A stretch of 37,378 nt of DNA from Tissierella pigra. GTDB taxonomy: Bacteria > Bacillota > Clostridia > Tissierellales > Tissierellaceae. Of the stretch, positions 1-7,192 are shown in pieces (position 1 is the first letter of the stretch; each line of letters begins with the position of its first letter). The position numbers and the translations under genes are program-made. Location of the stretch: contig NZ_VUNQ01000033.1 of NCBI RefSeq assembly GCF_009695605.1, positions 1 to 37,378 of the forward strand, read 5' to 3'. The notes under the pieces are model-generated. The model ran no database searches, was not told where the DNA came from, and saw only the letters and a program-made list of their open reading frames with translations.

Positions 1-95
1 ACATGAAAAAGAACCTCCTTGGTGTATGGTTTCTCGATAATTCCATTAAACCAAATGAGGCTCTTTTTTTCATTAATCAAATTTTACCATGTCAA
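1..95 (-). promoter_or_regulatory. Leader of a truncated leftward gene, with a hairpin that covers its ribosome site
   Basis: Read on the minus strand, a strong AAGGAGG site is followed by an ATG at positions 4-2, and the gene runs off the left edge. The ribosome site lies in one arm of a stem formed by 11-22 and 51-63 (GAGCCTCATTTGG against CCAAGGAGGTTC, with a few mismatches). A TTGACA-like -35 is visible at 95-90. Such occlusion is known in some transposase leaders, where it blocks read-through expression. The gene itself cannot be named from one codon. Another imperfect hairpin with a T-rich tail lies at about 126-152. From there to 250 I see nothing coding. Confidence 0.45.
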
Positions 96-250
96 CTGGT
101 ATTTTTTATTTTGATGCAACACTAGAAGACTTTTGCCTTCTTTTTGTGTTTTTTCTTATTTAGGTACACTTTAATTTGTCATATGAGATATATGCTTTAT
201 TTACCTATAACAATTATATAAAATCTAATTTAAAATAGTTTGAATTTAGT

Positions 251-1567
251 TTAAGTGGTTATTTTCTGGACTGAATGATCATTTAAAGGAAGAATAATAG
301 TAACTAAATATTCCATATCATTTTTCTTTATATCCATATAACCATCATATTTATTTATAATATCCTCTATTATACTAAGACCATATCCAGAAGAAATATA
401 TTTCTTTTTATTTAAATAAGTTCTCATATGAGAGTTGCCATTAGTAGAATTATAATTATTTCTAATCTTATAACATAAAAAATTCGCATCAGGATATAAT
501 TCTAAATTAATATATTTATTCTCTGCACTGGAGTTCATACAAGCTTCTATTGCATTGTCTATGGTATTAAATAGTATAGAACTTAAATCCATATCATCTA
601 TGTTTACTTTAGGAGGAGCTATTGCCTTTATATCAAAATCTATACCTTGCATTACAGCTTCTGAATATTTATCATTTAATATTATATCTATTAATCTATT
701 TCCAGTATTTATTGTATTAGGAATTTCCTTAAATTTATCTTTTATTGAATTAACATATTTGATATATTTTTCATCTTCTATATCATTGATTTTCTCCAAG
801 ACTTTAATATGATTTGCCATGTCATGCCATATTTTAGACAAAGTATCGCTTCTTAGTTCAGCATTAATAATAAATTTTTCATAGGATTTATCATAAATCC
901 TTTTAGTAGTTTCTTTCTGTAAATTAATATAAAAGGTATTTGCATTATAATACATTACCATAGTACCTAAACTAATGAAGAGAATAAACAAGCATATAAA
1001 AAATAAAATCAATATAGTACTTTCTGAAGATATTACTAAACTAGAATAAAATAATAATACCATTGAAATAGTAGATAATGATAATATCAATATCATTACA
1101 TAATTTAAAATCTTAGGAAGAATAATCTTTGTATTTAAGAACTTCCTATTGATTAGTGTAAATATTAATGCAGATAGAAATTTACTAAGCAGTCCTAAAA
1201 AGAAATAAGTGTATTTTAATCCCTCAACAGTTTTATCGAGAATATTTGAAGCTAATAAGGTTACTAATAGTTCAGATATAATTAGTATAAAATAATACAT
1301 TATAATGACTAAAACTCGTTGATGAAATTTAAGATTATATAAAAAGGTTGCTAAAAACAGTATCATTAATATAAAAGTTAATTTAATAAATGGAGTGATA
1401 CCAAATTCAGTAAATAAACATGTAAAAATAGATACTATAATAATTACAAGAGTATCAATTGATTTATAATTATCTTGATGACTTCTAAACTTAGATAATA
1501 TACCTATAAAAATTGTATTATCTACTATAGAAAATAAGAAGCTTAATATAATATTAGGCTTTTCCAC
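251..1567 (-). CDS. agrC: AgrC/VirS-type sensor histidine kinase (GHKL family)
   Basis: This is a membrane sensor kinase predicted to detect the extracellular autoinducing peptide and phosphorylate the response regulator encoded just upstream. The first ~210 residues are a run of hydrophobic helices, about six, as in AgrC. A cytoplasmic half follows: a phosphoacceptor box (WHDMANH, His near residue 249), an N box (NTIDNAIEA) and a glycine-rich ATP-lid motif (SSGYGLSII). The length of 438 aa is typical of AgrC. The start is GTG, preceded by GAGAAGGG and lying only 2 nt after the agrA stop, so the two genes are translationally linked. It is the only intact receptor kinase in the locus; a remnant of the 3' end of a second copy lies near 7021-7059. 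The ligand assignment is inference from the neighbouring agrD and agrB. Confidence 0.9.
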   Translation of the reverse strand: MEKPNIILSFLFSIVDNTIFIGILSKFRSHQDNYKSIDTLVIIIVSIFTCLFTEFGITPFIKLTFILMILFLATFLYNLKFHQRVLVIIMYYFILIISELLVTLLASNILDKTVEGLKYTYFFLGLLSKFLSALIFTLINRKFLNTKIILPKILNYVMILILSLSTISMVLLFYSSLVISSESTILILFFICLFILFISLGTMVMYYNANTFYINLQKETTKRIYDKSYEKFIINAELRSDTLSKIWHDMANHIKVLEKINDIEDEKYIKYVNSIKDKFKEIPNTINTGNRLIDIILNDKYSEAVMQGIDFDIKAIAPPKVNIDDMDLSSILFNTIDNAIEACMNSSAENKYINLELYPDANFLCYKIRNNYNSTNGNSHMRTYLNKKKYISSGYGLSIIEDIINKYDGYMDIKKNDMEYLVTIILPLNDHSVQKITT

Positions 1568-1569
1568 AG

Positions 1570-2295
1570 TTATCCCTCTCTTCTGGATGAAATATATCTA
1601 TAGAATTCTTCTTTAAAACTATTAATTCTCCTTCTTGCAATATATAAGGTATCTCCGTTAGATAGAATAACCTTATTATTTCTAAAATCTTCTACACGAT
1701 TAAGATTTATCATGATTCCTCTATATATTTCAAAGAAATACTTTTCTGTTAGATTATAAGGAATATCTTTTAAAGAACGATAATTTGAGGTATAGGTATT
1801 ATCTATGGTGTGTATAATTACAGTTCTATTGTTTACCTCAAAGTATATAATATCATAGAGTTTAAGATAAATATTATTATCATCTATGGGAAAGGAATAT
1901 TTTTCAGTTAAATATTCAAGTTTTTTAATTAATGAATCAAGGACTGAATTAACTTCCTTGTGGAAGTGACTTTTTCTTATAAAATGAAAGATTGTAAGGT
2001 CTAAGGCTTCATATACTTTCTCGTTTAAATATGTAATAAATATAAATATGGTATTTTCATTGGCTTCTCTAACTTTTCGTGCTGTTTCTATTCCATTTAA
2101 TTTTTGCAGTTCTATATCAAAAAATATAATATCATAGTTCTTCTTTAAATTAAATATATTGTCAAGAACCTCTTCTCCAGAATAAAAACAATCTATTTCG
2201 CAATTAATATTATGTTGGATAAATTTTTTTTCAATTATTAACCTTAATTCACATGAGAACTTTTTATTGTCTTCACAAATTCCAATTTTAAACAC
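1570..2295 (-). CDS. agrA: AgrA/VirR-type LytTR response regulator
   Basis: This is a cytoplasmic response regulator of 241 aa. An N-terminal receiver domain has the acidic pair E8-D9 and the phosphoacceptor D60 (IIFFDIEL). A C-terminal LytTR DNA-binding domain follows (about 135-235, with YRGIMINLNRVE). The GTG start at 2295 is chosen because AGGGGGGA sits 5 nt upstream; an in-frame ATG 14 codons further up has no ribosome site and would run into the divergent promoter region. It is transcribed first in the agrA-agrC pair. LytTR regulators bind paired direct repeats, and such repeats lie immediately upstream in the divergent promoter P1, so it probably activates P1 and the sister promoters P2 and P3. 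The start codon region is repeated as a scar near 7060. Confidence 0.9.
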   Translation of the reverse strand: MFKIGICEDNKKFSCELRLIIEKKFIQHNINCEIDCFYSGEEVLDNIFNLKKNYDIIFFDIELQKLNGIETARKVREANENTIFIFITYLNEKVYEALDLTIFHFIRKSHFHKEVNSVLDSLIKKLEYLTEKYSFPIDDNNIYLKLYDIIYFEVNNRTVIIHTIDNTYTSNYRSLKDIPYNLTEKYFFEIYRGIMINLNRVEDFRNNKVILSNGDTLYIARRRINSFKEEFYRYISSRREG

Positions 2296-2312
2296 AGAAT
2301 CCCCCCTAAACA

Positions 2313-2384
2313 ACCATTTACTCCAAGAAAATGCCACTTAATCCAGATTTGAACAAATATAAAATTAACCTGATATAATTATTA
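2313..2384 (+). promoter_or_regulatory. agr promoter P1 with paired LytTR-like direct repeats
   Basis: Two direct repeats, CCATTTA (2314-2320) and CCACTTA (2334-2340), are 20 bp apart, about two helical turns, as expected for a LytTR dimer site. Downstream are TTGAAC (2349-2354) and an extended -10, TGATATAAT (2371-2379), separated by a long 19-bp spacer, which suits an activator-dependent promoter. It faces away from agrA. The same block occurs at 5959-6004 and 7078-7143. The half-site resembles the AgrA consensus ACAGTTA only partly. Confidence 0.65.
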
Positions 2385-2517
2385 TAAATGAAAGGTCATA
2401 GTAGTTAAAGTGATAAACAAATTAGTTTATTAAATGAAATTAATTACTTTTGTCATTGGCAGTATTTTCTACAATGGCATTAAGTGTTAATAATAAAGCT
2501 AGAGAGGAGGGCCAGGG
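2323..2517 (+). repeat. agr promoter-leader repeat, copy 1
   Basis: About 195 bp, nearly identical to 5947-6142 (differences are scattered single bases). It includes P1 and the deleted agrB remnant, and continues into the agrD-like sequence. Confidence 0.85.
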
Positions 2518-2521
2518 ATAA
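2410..2521 (+). pseudogene. Internally deleted agrB remnant, copy 1
   Basis: The sequence around the GTG at 2410 and its leader aligns with the start of the intact agrB at 8400 (shared ATGAAAGG, GTTAAAGTG and a following T-rich stretch). From 2440 it aligns with the agrB 3' end near 8899 (TTAATTACTT ... GCATTAAGT). The roughly 160 codons between are missing. The 3' reading frame continues as ALSVNNKAREEGQG and stops at 2519-2521, overlapping the first codon of the agrD-like frame. This is the arrangement expected of an ancestral agrB-agrD pair. Confidence 0.7.
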
Positions 2522-2649
2522 AGAAGATTTTAACTAGGGGGATAGATAAAATAAGCAAGACAGCAAAGAAAATTGCTGAAGAATCACCAAATACGGTTTC
2601 TACGTTTCTATATTATGAAACTAGAGCATCTAAGAAGATTAGGAAGTAG
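2518..2649 (+). pseudogene. agrD-like pheromone precursor lacking a start codon
   Basis: This frame matches the intact agrD at 6143 codon for codon over 43 codons, but its first codon is ATA instead of ATG. No ATG, GTG or TTG lies between it and the upstream in-frame stop at 2500-2502. The leader (DKISKTAKKIAEESPN) and pheromone core (TVSTFLYY) are kept. The C-terminal region that AgrB recognises has drifted from EPKAPK to ETRASK. A ribosome site (GAGAGGAGG) survives. After the TAG, the same frame stays open for 25 codons to 2727 with no recognisable content. AUA is an inefficient initiator, so it is probably silent or very weakly translated. Confidence 0.75.
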
Positions 2650-2748
2650 ACAAAAGATAAGGTAGATAAATTAAATGTAAAGGTAGTACCTGTTATTGAT
2701 AATAAGAACATATTGATTGAATATTAGATATTGAGAGGAGAGGATGAA

Positions 2749-3504
2749 ATGAGAAATAAGTTGAAAAGGTTTTATATTTTATCAGGGTTAATTTTTAATA
2801 TACTTACAGTAAGTTTTTCATCAGTGTTAGCTGAGGGATTTATAGGGGATAACTTCTCGGCTGATTCTCATGCTCCAGGCTTTGAGCAAATTGAAGTCCA
2901 AGAACAAATCAAAAGTCAAAATGAAGTTTCAGAAAAATACTTTAATATGAAAAGGTCTCAAAGATTACAAAAGTTTTATGGAAATATCCAACCTTATTCT
3001 TATGATTCAAAAAGGTTAAATGTCCCATTAAGACAACAGGAAGAAACCTATTATTGTGGTCCTGCAAGTGCACAAATGACAATTTTATACCTTCAAGGAC
3101 AAAGTCCAACTCAGAGAACTCTGGCTAGTAATATGGGAACCGATAAAACTGGTACTATGGTATATAGATTAGCTCAGGAATTAAATAAATATAGTAGATA
3201 TGAATACACAAATACTGATAGCTCAAATTTTGTAAATGATTTAATATATAGTATTGATAAGGGAAAACCTATTATAGCTCATGTAAGAGCAAGTTCACTT
3301 CCACATTCTCCAGGGGCAGGGTCAGGTCATTTTATAGTCAATACAGGATATCTTTGGGGTATGAGTGGATCAAGTAGTGAGGACATTGTTTACTATAACG
3401 ATCCACATTATAAAAATGAATATTACGGCAAATATTCATGTACATGGAGTCAAATGGTTAAAGCTATAGATGATAGACTAGGTTATTATATTAGGGGGAT
3501 TTAG
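2749..3504 (+). CDS. Secreted C39-like cysteine peptidase
   Basis: 251 aa. The signal peptide is clear: a basic start, a hydrophobic core and a VLA cleavage site near residue 28. After a ~65-residue linker comes a papain-like Peptidase_C39_2 domain with catalytic Cys in QQEETYYCGPASAQ, His in GSGHFIVNTGY and Asp in YYNDPHY. The start is the ATG at 2749 rather than the TTG at 2731, because GAGAGGAG lies just before it. It is downstream of P1 and the broken agrD, so it is probably a quorum-controlled exoenzyme. The substrate is unknown. Trimming the pheromone leader or attacking cell-surface proteins are both possible, but nothing in the sequence decides. A 40-bp remnant of the same gene end occurs at 7143-7182. 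Confidence 0.8.
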   Translation: MRNKLKRFYILSGLIFNILTVSFSSVLAEGFIGDNFSADSHAPGFEQIEVQEQIKSQNEVSEKYFNMKRSQRLQKFYGNIQPYSYDSKRLNVPLRQQEETYYCGPASAQMTILYLQGQSPTQRTLASNMGTDKTGTMVYRLAQELNKYSRYEYTNTDSSNFVNDLIYSIDKGKPIIAHVRASSLPHSPGAGSGHFIVNTGYLWGMSGSSSEDIVYYNDPHYKNEYYGKYSCTWSQMVKAIDDRLGYYIRGI

Positions 3505-3521
3505 CCTAGAATATAATTTAG

Positions 3522-3560
3522 GATTTCAGATTTTATATATTAAAGTCTGAAATCTTTTTT
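3522..3560 (+). terminator. Rho-independent terminator after the C39 peptidase
   Basis: A perfect 9-bp stem GATTTCAGA/TCTGAAATC (3522-3530 and 3546-3554) is followed by six T. Confidence 0.9.
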
Positions 3561-3679
3561 CTAAATTTAGCGATAGTGTTAACTAGGGTATAAAAAACTA
3601 GATTAAAAGAATGTAGTCTAAATAGAATTAAATTTACTAAAAATATAGAACTTTAAAGAAAAAAAGAATAAAAAATAAG

Positions 3680-4640
3680 AGATATTCTAAAGATGTTTCC
3701 ATCTAACCACTTTGTGAGCATAACTAATGTCAGTCAAGAGATCAGAAACTTTGGAGTCGAGCCATTTGACAGCAATTAAACTGATTGTTTAAAATGCTTT
3801 GAGGTTGAAGGAAAAGTTTACAAAAGTTTTTAAGAAACTTGAAGGTCTTTAATAGAGTTTAAAGGCTTCCAATAAGTATAGGAATGAGCTTTCTTAAGCC
3901 TCATTGCTATGACTAAGAAAGTTGTAATAAGCAACAAGCCTACATGTGCATCTGAATATGTACCGTTACCATAGCCATTAGTAACTTGTTAAGAGAACTA
4001 AAATGTTCTGTTCATACGTTTAATAATCTGTTTTAACCAAAGATACTATTTTGAAATGGTTCATCGTTAGTAAGTCCAATGATTTGAATTAAGTTGAAAT
4101 CCTTAACATAGAAATTTTGACTTGATGAATTTCTCGTAAAGCTCTTGCAGTAGCTCCAGTAGATAAACCAAGATTAACATGGTAAGTAAGGCAAAGTCGT
4201 ATTATATGGGAAGATAACCTTTTAAGAGAATCAAAATAAAATGGACATTTAGGGTTAACACACTTATGTATATTAAAAAAGCTGACCGTGTTCACCATTG
4301 TTATTATAAAGATAATTATGAGAGGCACCACAACGAGGGCACATAGCATCAGAAGACACAGACTTACCACCATGTGACTTAACAGGTTTTAACTCTTTTT
4401 CATTTGCAGTTTTGTAGTCAAGAGTTTTAAGAGTAAACTTTTGATATTTAGGATTAAAATGATTAACTTTAAAATCTTGTAAAGGAATATTTTTAACAAT
4501 AAATAAAACTAATTGACGAATAGTCGAAATTTAAAATTGATTATATAAAAGTAAATATAATATAATTGAGTCCACAATGTACAATGACACACCTTTCGTT
4601 GGATATTTGTTTGTTTCGCGACTCAATTATACCAAAAAAA
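3680..4640 (-). pseudogene. Decayed transposase, probably of the IS6/IS240-like DDE group
   Basis: Read leftward, pieces of one transposase appear in changing frames. First comes an N-terminal part (LQDFKVNHFNPKYQKF) and a zinc-ribbon piece (CPRCGASHNYLYNNNG). Next are NIHKCVNPKCPFYFDSL and LCLTYHVNLGLST..ALREIHQVKIS. Finally DFNLIQIIGLTNDE and QIIKRMNRTF..QVTNGYGNG. I recall this order from a clostridial transposase family. Between HQVKIS and DFNLIQ (junction near 4110) about 100 residues are missing, including two of the acidic catalytic positions. Several stops and frameshifts confirm it is dead. It occupies the 3505-4751 gap between the C39 gene and the next (lipo)protein gene, so it marks an old insertion into the agr module. 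Family placement is from memory. Confidence 0.7.
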
Positions 4641-4751
4641 GGGTCATTGTTTTTTATTTTAAAAAGCTTTAAAACCCTTGAGAACACAGAGTATAGATCT
4701 ATTAATTATATAAATAGGTTTACACTAACATATTAGATAGGGGGTTTTGGT

Positions 4752-5945
4752 ATGAATACCTTCAGATATAGTAATAAAAAAACAATATATATATTTTTTA
4801 TTTCAATAATTGTGTTGTTTTGTATTTCTTGTAAAAATAAAAATATAAAGATTGAGGAAAGTATAAGTTTGGAAGCAAAACCTGCTAATATTAAAATTAA
4901 TAAATATGATATATTAAAGGAATTGAAATCTAATAATATAGATATAGAGGATAACTTCTTTAATATTATTTTTGTAGAAGATGATTTAATGTTTATAGTC
5001 CTAGAAGATTATTTAGATGATGATATCTATATGAGCCAAATGGGGCCAAGTGTAATTAATAGAAATATAATAATGTATAATTATAAATTACAAAAAATTG
5101 AAAGAACAATTGAATTGCGGGAAAATATCTATTGCTATGATTTGGTGATAGATAATGATGGAGAAATATTCATATCTTATAGATTAGTTGAGCCTAGAGT
5201 AACTGAAGTAGATACAGAAGATAATTGTTTAGATGAAATAGACTATTATATAGGAAGTATTAATGACGATGATAGTATAACAGTTCTAGATACATATAAA
5301 GGTTTTGTTTATAAACCTTCAAGATTCAGTAAAGTGTTATCAGATATATATTATACATACAAAGAAGAAAATAATACTAAGACTATTTCTGGAATTAAAA
5401 AGATAGATAAGAACAAAATAGTCAGTGTTCACAAGTTCGAAGATATTGATTATTTAGATACAAGGTTATTTTCAAATGAAAATCTATTAATGATCTTTAT
5501 GGAAGATAATAAAACTGCTTGTTTCTATATCTTAAATGAAAACAATCTTATAGATAAGATATACTTAGAACCTTATGAAAAAGTATTATCTTACAATATG
5601 TTAGAAAATGGAGTTGTTGTATCTTATCAAAATAGTAATACTGATATATCAGAATTAATGTTTATAAGTTTTATAGATCATGAAAAATCAGTTACTAGAA
5701 GCAATGATATATATGCTATAGTTAGTAATGGATTAAATAATTGTATAGGAACTGATCCTTTTTTCAATGTTCATTATATAAATATAAATGATGGAAAAAT
5801 TTCCATAAATAAATTAGCTGATATAAACAAGCTTAAAATTAGTAACATGAATATTGTACGTTTATTTAAGAAAGATAAAAATAACTATGGTGTATTTCTT
5901 GAAGATGAATATTTATATTTAGATTTAAATATAAACCAAGATTGA
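4752..5945 (+). CDS. Hypothetical lipoprotein of the agr locus, copy A
   Basis: 397 aa, function not recognised. An N-terminal basic stretch and a hydrophobic helix (residues 12-24) end at Cys-27 (LFCISC-K), a plausible if imperfect lipobox, so it is probably anchored on the outer face of the membrane. The body is acidic, with repeated short beta-strand-like stretches (IIMYNYKLQKIER, DGEIFISYR, YIGSINDDDSI), which could form a propeller, but no catalytic motif is visible. It is paralogous to the protein at 7193-8398; the middle (about residues 160-300) is almost identical in protein and DNA, while the ends are more divergent. The ribosome site (GGGGG) is 9 nt upstream. The decayed transposase separates it from the C39 gene; the next promoter unit begins 2 bp after its stop. 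Confidence 0.75.
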   Translation: MNTFRYSNKKTIYIFFISIIVLFCISCKNKNIKIEESISLEAKPANIKINKYDILKELKSNNIDIEDNFFNIIFVEDDLMFIVLEDYLDDDIYMSQMGPSVINRNIIMYNYKLQKIERTIELRENIYCYDLVIDNDGEIFISYRLVEPRVTEVDTEDNCLDEIDYYIGSINDDDSITVLDTYKGFVYKPSRFSKVLSDIYYTYKEENNTKTISGIKKIDKNKIVSVHKFEDIDYLDTRLFSNENLLMIFMEDNKTACFYILNENNLIDKIYLEPYEKVLSYNMLENGVVVSYQNSNTDISELMFISFIDHEKSVTRSNDIYAIVSNGLNNCIGTDPFFNVHYININDGKISINKLADINKLKISNMNIVRLFKKDKNNYGVFLEDEYLYLDLNINQD

Positions 5946-5946
5946 T

Positions 5947-6142
5947 TCCAAGAAAATGCCACTTAATCCAGATTTCAACAAATGTAAAATTAACCTGATA
6001 TAATTATTATAAATGAAAGGTCATAGTAGTTAAAGTGATAAACAAATTAGTTTATTAAATGAGATTAATTACTTTTGTCATTGAAGTATTTTTCTACAAT
6101 GGCATTAAGTATTAATAATAAAGCTAGAGAGGAGGACAGAAG
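5947..6142 (+). repeat. agr promoter-leader repeat, copy 2
   Basis: This is the second copy of the 2323-2517 block. The similarity starts abruptly at CCAAGAAAATG, just after the stop codon of the lipoprotein gene, which marks the duplication or recombination joint. Confidence 0.85.
5959..6009 (+). promoter_or_regulatory. agr promoter P2 (only one LytTR-like half-site)
   Basis: The proximal repeat CCACTTA is at 5959-5965 and the extended -10 TGATATAAT at 5996-6004. The distal half-site expected 20 bp upstream (5939-5945) is replaced by the end of the lipoprotein gene. The -35 has also changed to TTCAAC. This promoter drives the only intact agrD, so its response to AgrA may be weaker than that of P1 and P3. 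Confidence 0.6.
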
Positions 6143-6146
6143 ATGA
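6035..6146 (+). pseudogene. Internally deleted agrB remnant, copy 2
   Basis: It has the same structure as the copy at 2410: agrB start region (GTG at 6035), a deletion, then the agrB 3' end. The frame from ATG 6099 (ALSINNKAREEDRR) stops with TGA at 6144-6146, which overlaps the agrD start as ATGA. That four-base overlap is classic for translationally coupled agrB-agrD pairs. Because both copies share the same deletion, it happened before the duplication. Confidence 0.7.
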
Positions 6147-6274
6147 AGAAAGTTCTAATTAAGAGTATAGATAAAATAAGCAAGACAGCAAAAAAAATTG
6201 CTGAAGAGTCTCCAAATACAGTTTCTACATTTTTATATTATGAACCTAAGGCACCAAAGTCTATTAAGAAATAA
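6143..6274 (+). CDS. agrD: AgrD-type autoinducing peptide precursor (Ser-type, predicted lactone)
   Basis: 43 aa, below the size most gene finders report. It has an N-terminal amphipathic basic helix (MKKVLIKSIDKISKTAKKIA), a short core and an acidic/proline C-terminal tail. The core NTVSTFLY followed by YEPKAPK matches the layout of Listeria AgrD, whose ring CFMFV is followed by YEPKSP. By that alignment the ring is S-T-F-L-Y, with Ser-28 in place of the usual Cys, so a lactone rather than a thiolactone is predicted. The ribosome site (GAGAGGAGG) is strong. The start overlaps the stop of the agrB remnant (ATGA). AgrB would cut after the core and cyclise it; the only intact agrB is 2.1 kb downstream. 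The exact ring boundary and N-terminal trimming site are inference. Confidence 0.85.
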   Translation: MKKVLIKSIDKISKTAKKIAEESPNTVSTFLYYEPKAPKSIKK

Positions 6275-6450
6275 AATAAGAATAAGAAACTAGTTTTAGT
6301 AAATTATTAATATAAAAAGATATAGAGGTAACGCATTATAAAACTTATAGAAAGCTTATTATAAAGCTGGAGATTGGGAATTTATATAATATACTTATAC
6401 TAGAAATCTGATTAGAGATTATCTAGAAGTTGTATTAGTTTAAAAAGATA

Positions 6451-6484
6451 AAATTAAAGTCTCATTATGAGACTTTAATTTTAT
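6451..6484. terminator. Bidirectional terminator between agrD and the leftward small gene
   Basis: A 14-bp perfect stem (6451-6464 and 6468-6481) has a TTA loop and A/T tracts on both sides. It serves the agrD transcript rightward and the 6862-6485 gene leftward. The 6275-6450 stretch holds no recognisable gene. Confidence 0.85.
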
Positions 6485-6862
6485 TTAATCATCTATTAAG
6501 ATAATCATTGGAGTATGATGAAATCTTTTAAAAGTATATATATTATCATCAATAGTTATTTTAAATTTATTTTTTTCCAGACTAATTGCTTCATTATCAA
6601 AAACTTCACTGTTAATTATATAACTTGATGGAGAATTTGGATTTGATGAAAAGATACCCTTATCTTCCTTTTGATTATTATCAGAATCTAAATAGTAGTA
6701 ATAATAAGTAAAATTATCAGCTGTATCAAAAACCATAGAAGAAAAAGGAAGTTCTTTACATAAAAAGGTGCCTTGAAGCACATAGGTTTCTTCTTTGTAA
6801 TTTAAAGATAGTATAAGTAATATCAATACTAATACAAGTAGCGATATAATAAATTTTTTCAC
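6485..6862 (-). CDS. Small membrane-anchored hypothetical protein
   Basis: 125 aa, not recognised. The N-terminus is one hydrophobic helix (residues 4-20) without a clear cleavage or lipidation site, so the remaining ~100 residues probably lie outside the membrane. The body is rich in Asp, Asn and Tyr (a YYYYY run) and beta-like. The start is GTG, with GAAAGGGATG upstream. It is inserted between the agrD unit and the agrC/agrA scar, in the opposite direction to the rest of the module, and ends in a shared terminator. Its role is unknown; an immunity-like or accessory function for the neighbouring secreted factors would be a guess. Confidence 0.6.
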   Translation of the reverse strand: MKKFIISLLVLVLILLILSLNYKEETYVLQGTFLCKELPFSSMVFDTADNFTYYYYYLDSDNNQKEDKGIFSSNPNSPSSYIINSEVFDNEAISLEKNKFKITIDDNIYTFKRFHHTPMIILIDD

Positions 6863-6965
6863 TATTTCATCCCTTTCATGGTTTAAAAACTGTACGAAGA
6901 TTTTAATTTAATTGAGAGGATACACTTTATTTAGCTTATTATAAAAGTATATATATTTTCTATAC

Positions 6966-7075
6966 TTATAACAATTATATCAAATAAAAATTAAAATAGT
7001 TTAGATTCAGAGCAGGTGTCTATTTTTTGGATTGAATGGGCGTTTAAAAGAAGAATAACACAATCCCTCTTAAAT
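6966..7075 (-). pseudogene. Deletion scar joining the agrA start to the agrC end
   Basis: On the minus strand, an agrA-like ribosome site and start (AAGAGGGATTGTGTT near 7073-7059) are joined directly to the last codons of an agrC copy. These read ILLLNAHSIQKID, against IILPLNDHSVQKIT in the intact gene. The sequence beyond the gene end (TATAACAATTATAT near 6967) also matches the region after agrC at about 207-220. Nearly all of a second agrA-agrC pair, about 2 kb, was therefore lost. Confidence 0.75.
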
Positions 7076-7077
7076 AA

Positions 7078-7148
7078 CCACTTATTCCCCAAAAAGACCA
7101 CTTAGACCAGATTTCGACAAATATAAAATTAACTTGATATAATTATTA
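7078..7148 (+). promoter_or_regulatory. agr promoter P3 with paired LytTR-like direct repeats
   Basis: CCACTTA occurs at 7078-7084 and again at 7098-7104, exactly 20 bp apart, the cleanest pair of the three copies. The -35 is poor (TTCGAC) and the -10 is the extended TTGATATAAT (to 7143). It drives the paralog B gene and agrB. Similarity to P1 ends at TTATTATA, where the sequence changes to the 3' end of a C39 gene. Confidence 0.65.
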
Positions 7149-7182
7149 TATTAGAGGGATTTAGATTAGAATATAATTTAGG
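7143..7182 (+). pseudogene. 3'-end remnant of a second C39 peptidase gene
   Basis: Forty bases match 3483-3522 (the last codons, stop and following sequence of the C39 gene) with about three mismatches. P1 itself and the C39 end share TTATTATA. A deletion at this short repeat would have removed an agrB-agrD unit and most of a C39 gene, and placed P3 directly before paralog B. Confidence 0.7.
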
Positions 7183-7192
7183 AGGTTTTGGT

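Noticed and set aside
555-812. Open frame on the plus strand inside agrC
   Set aside because: Shadow of the agrC coding region, with no ribosome site or protein-like motif.
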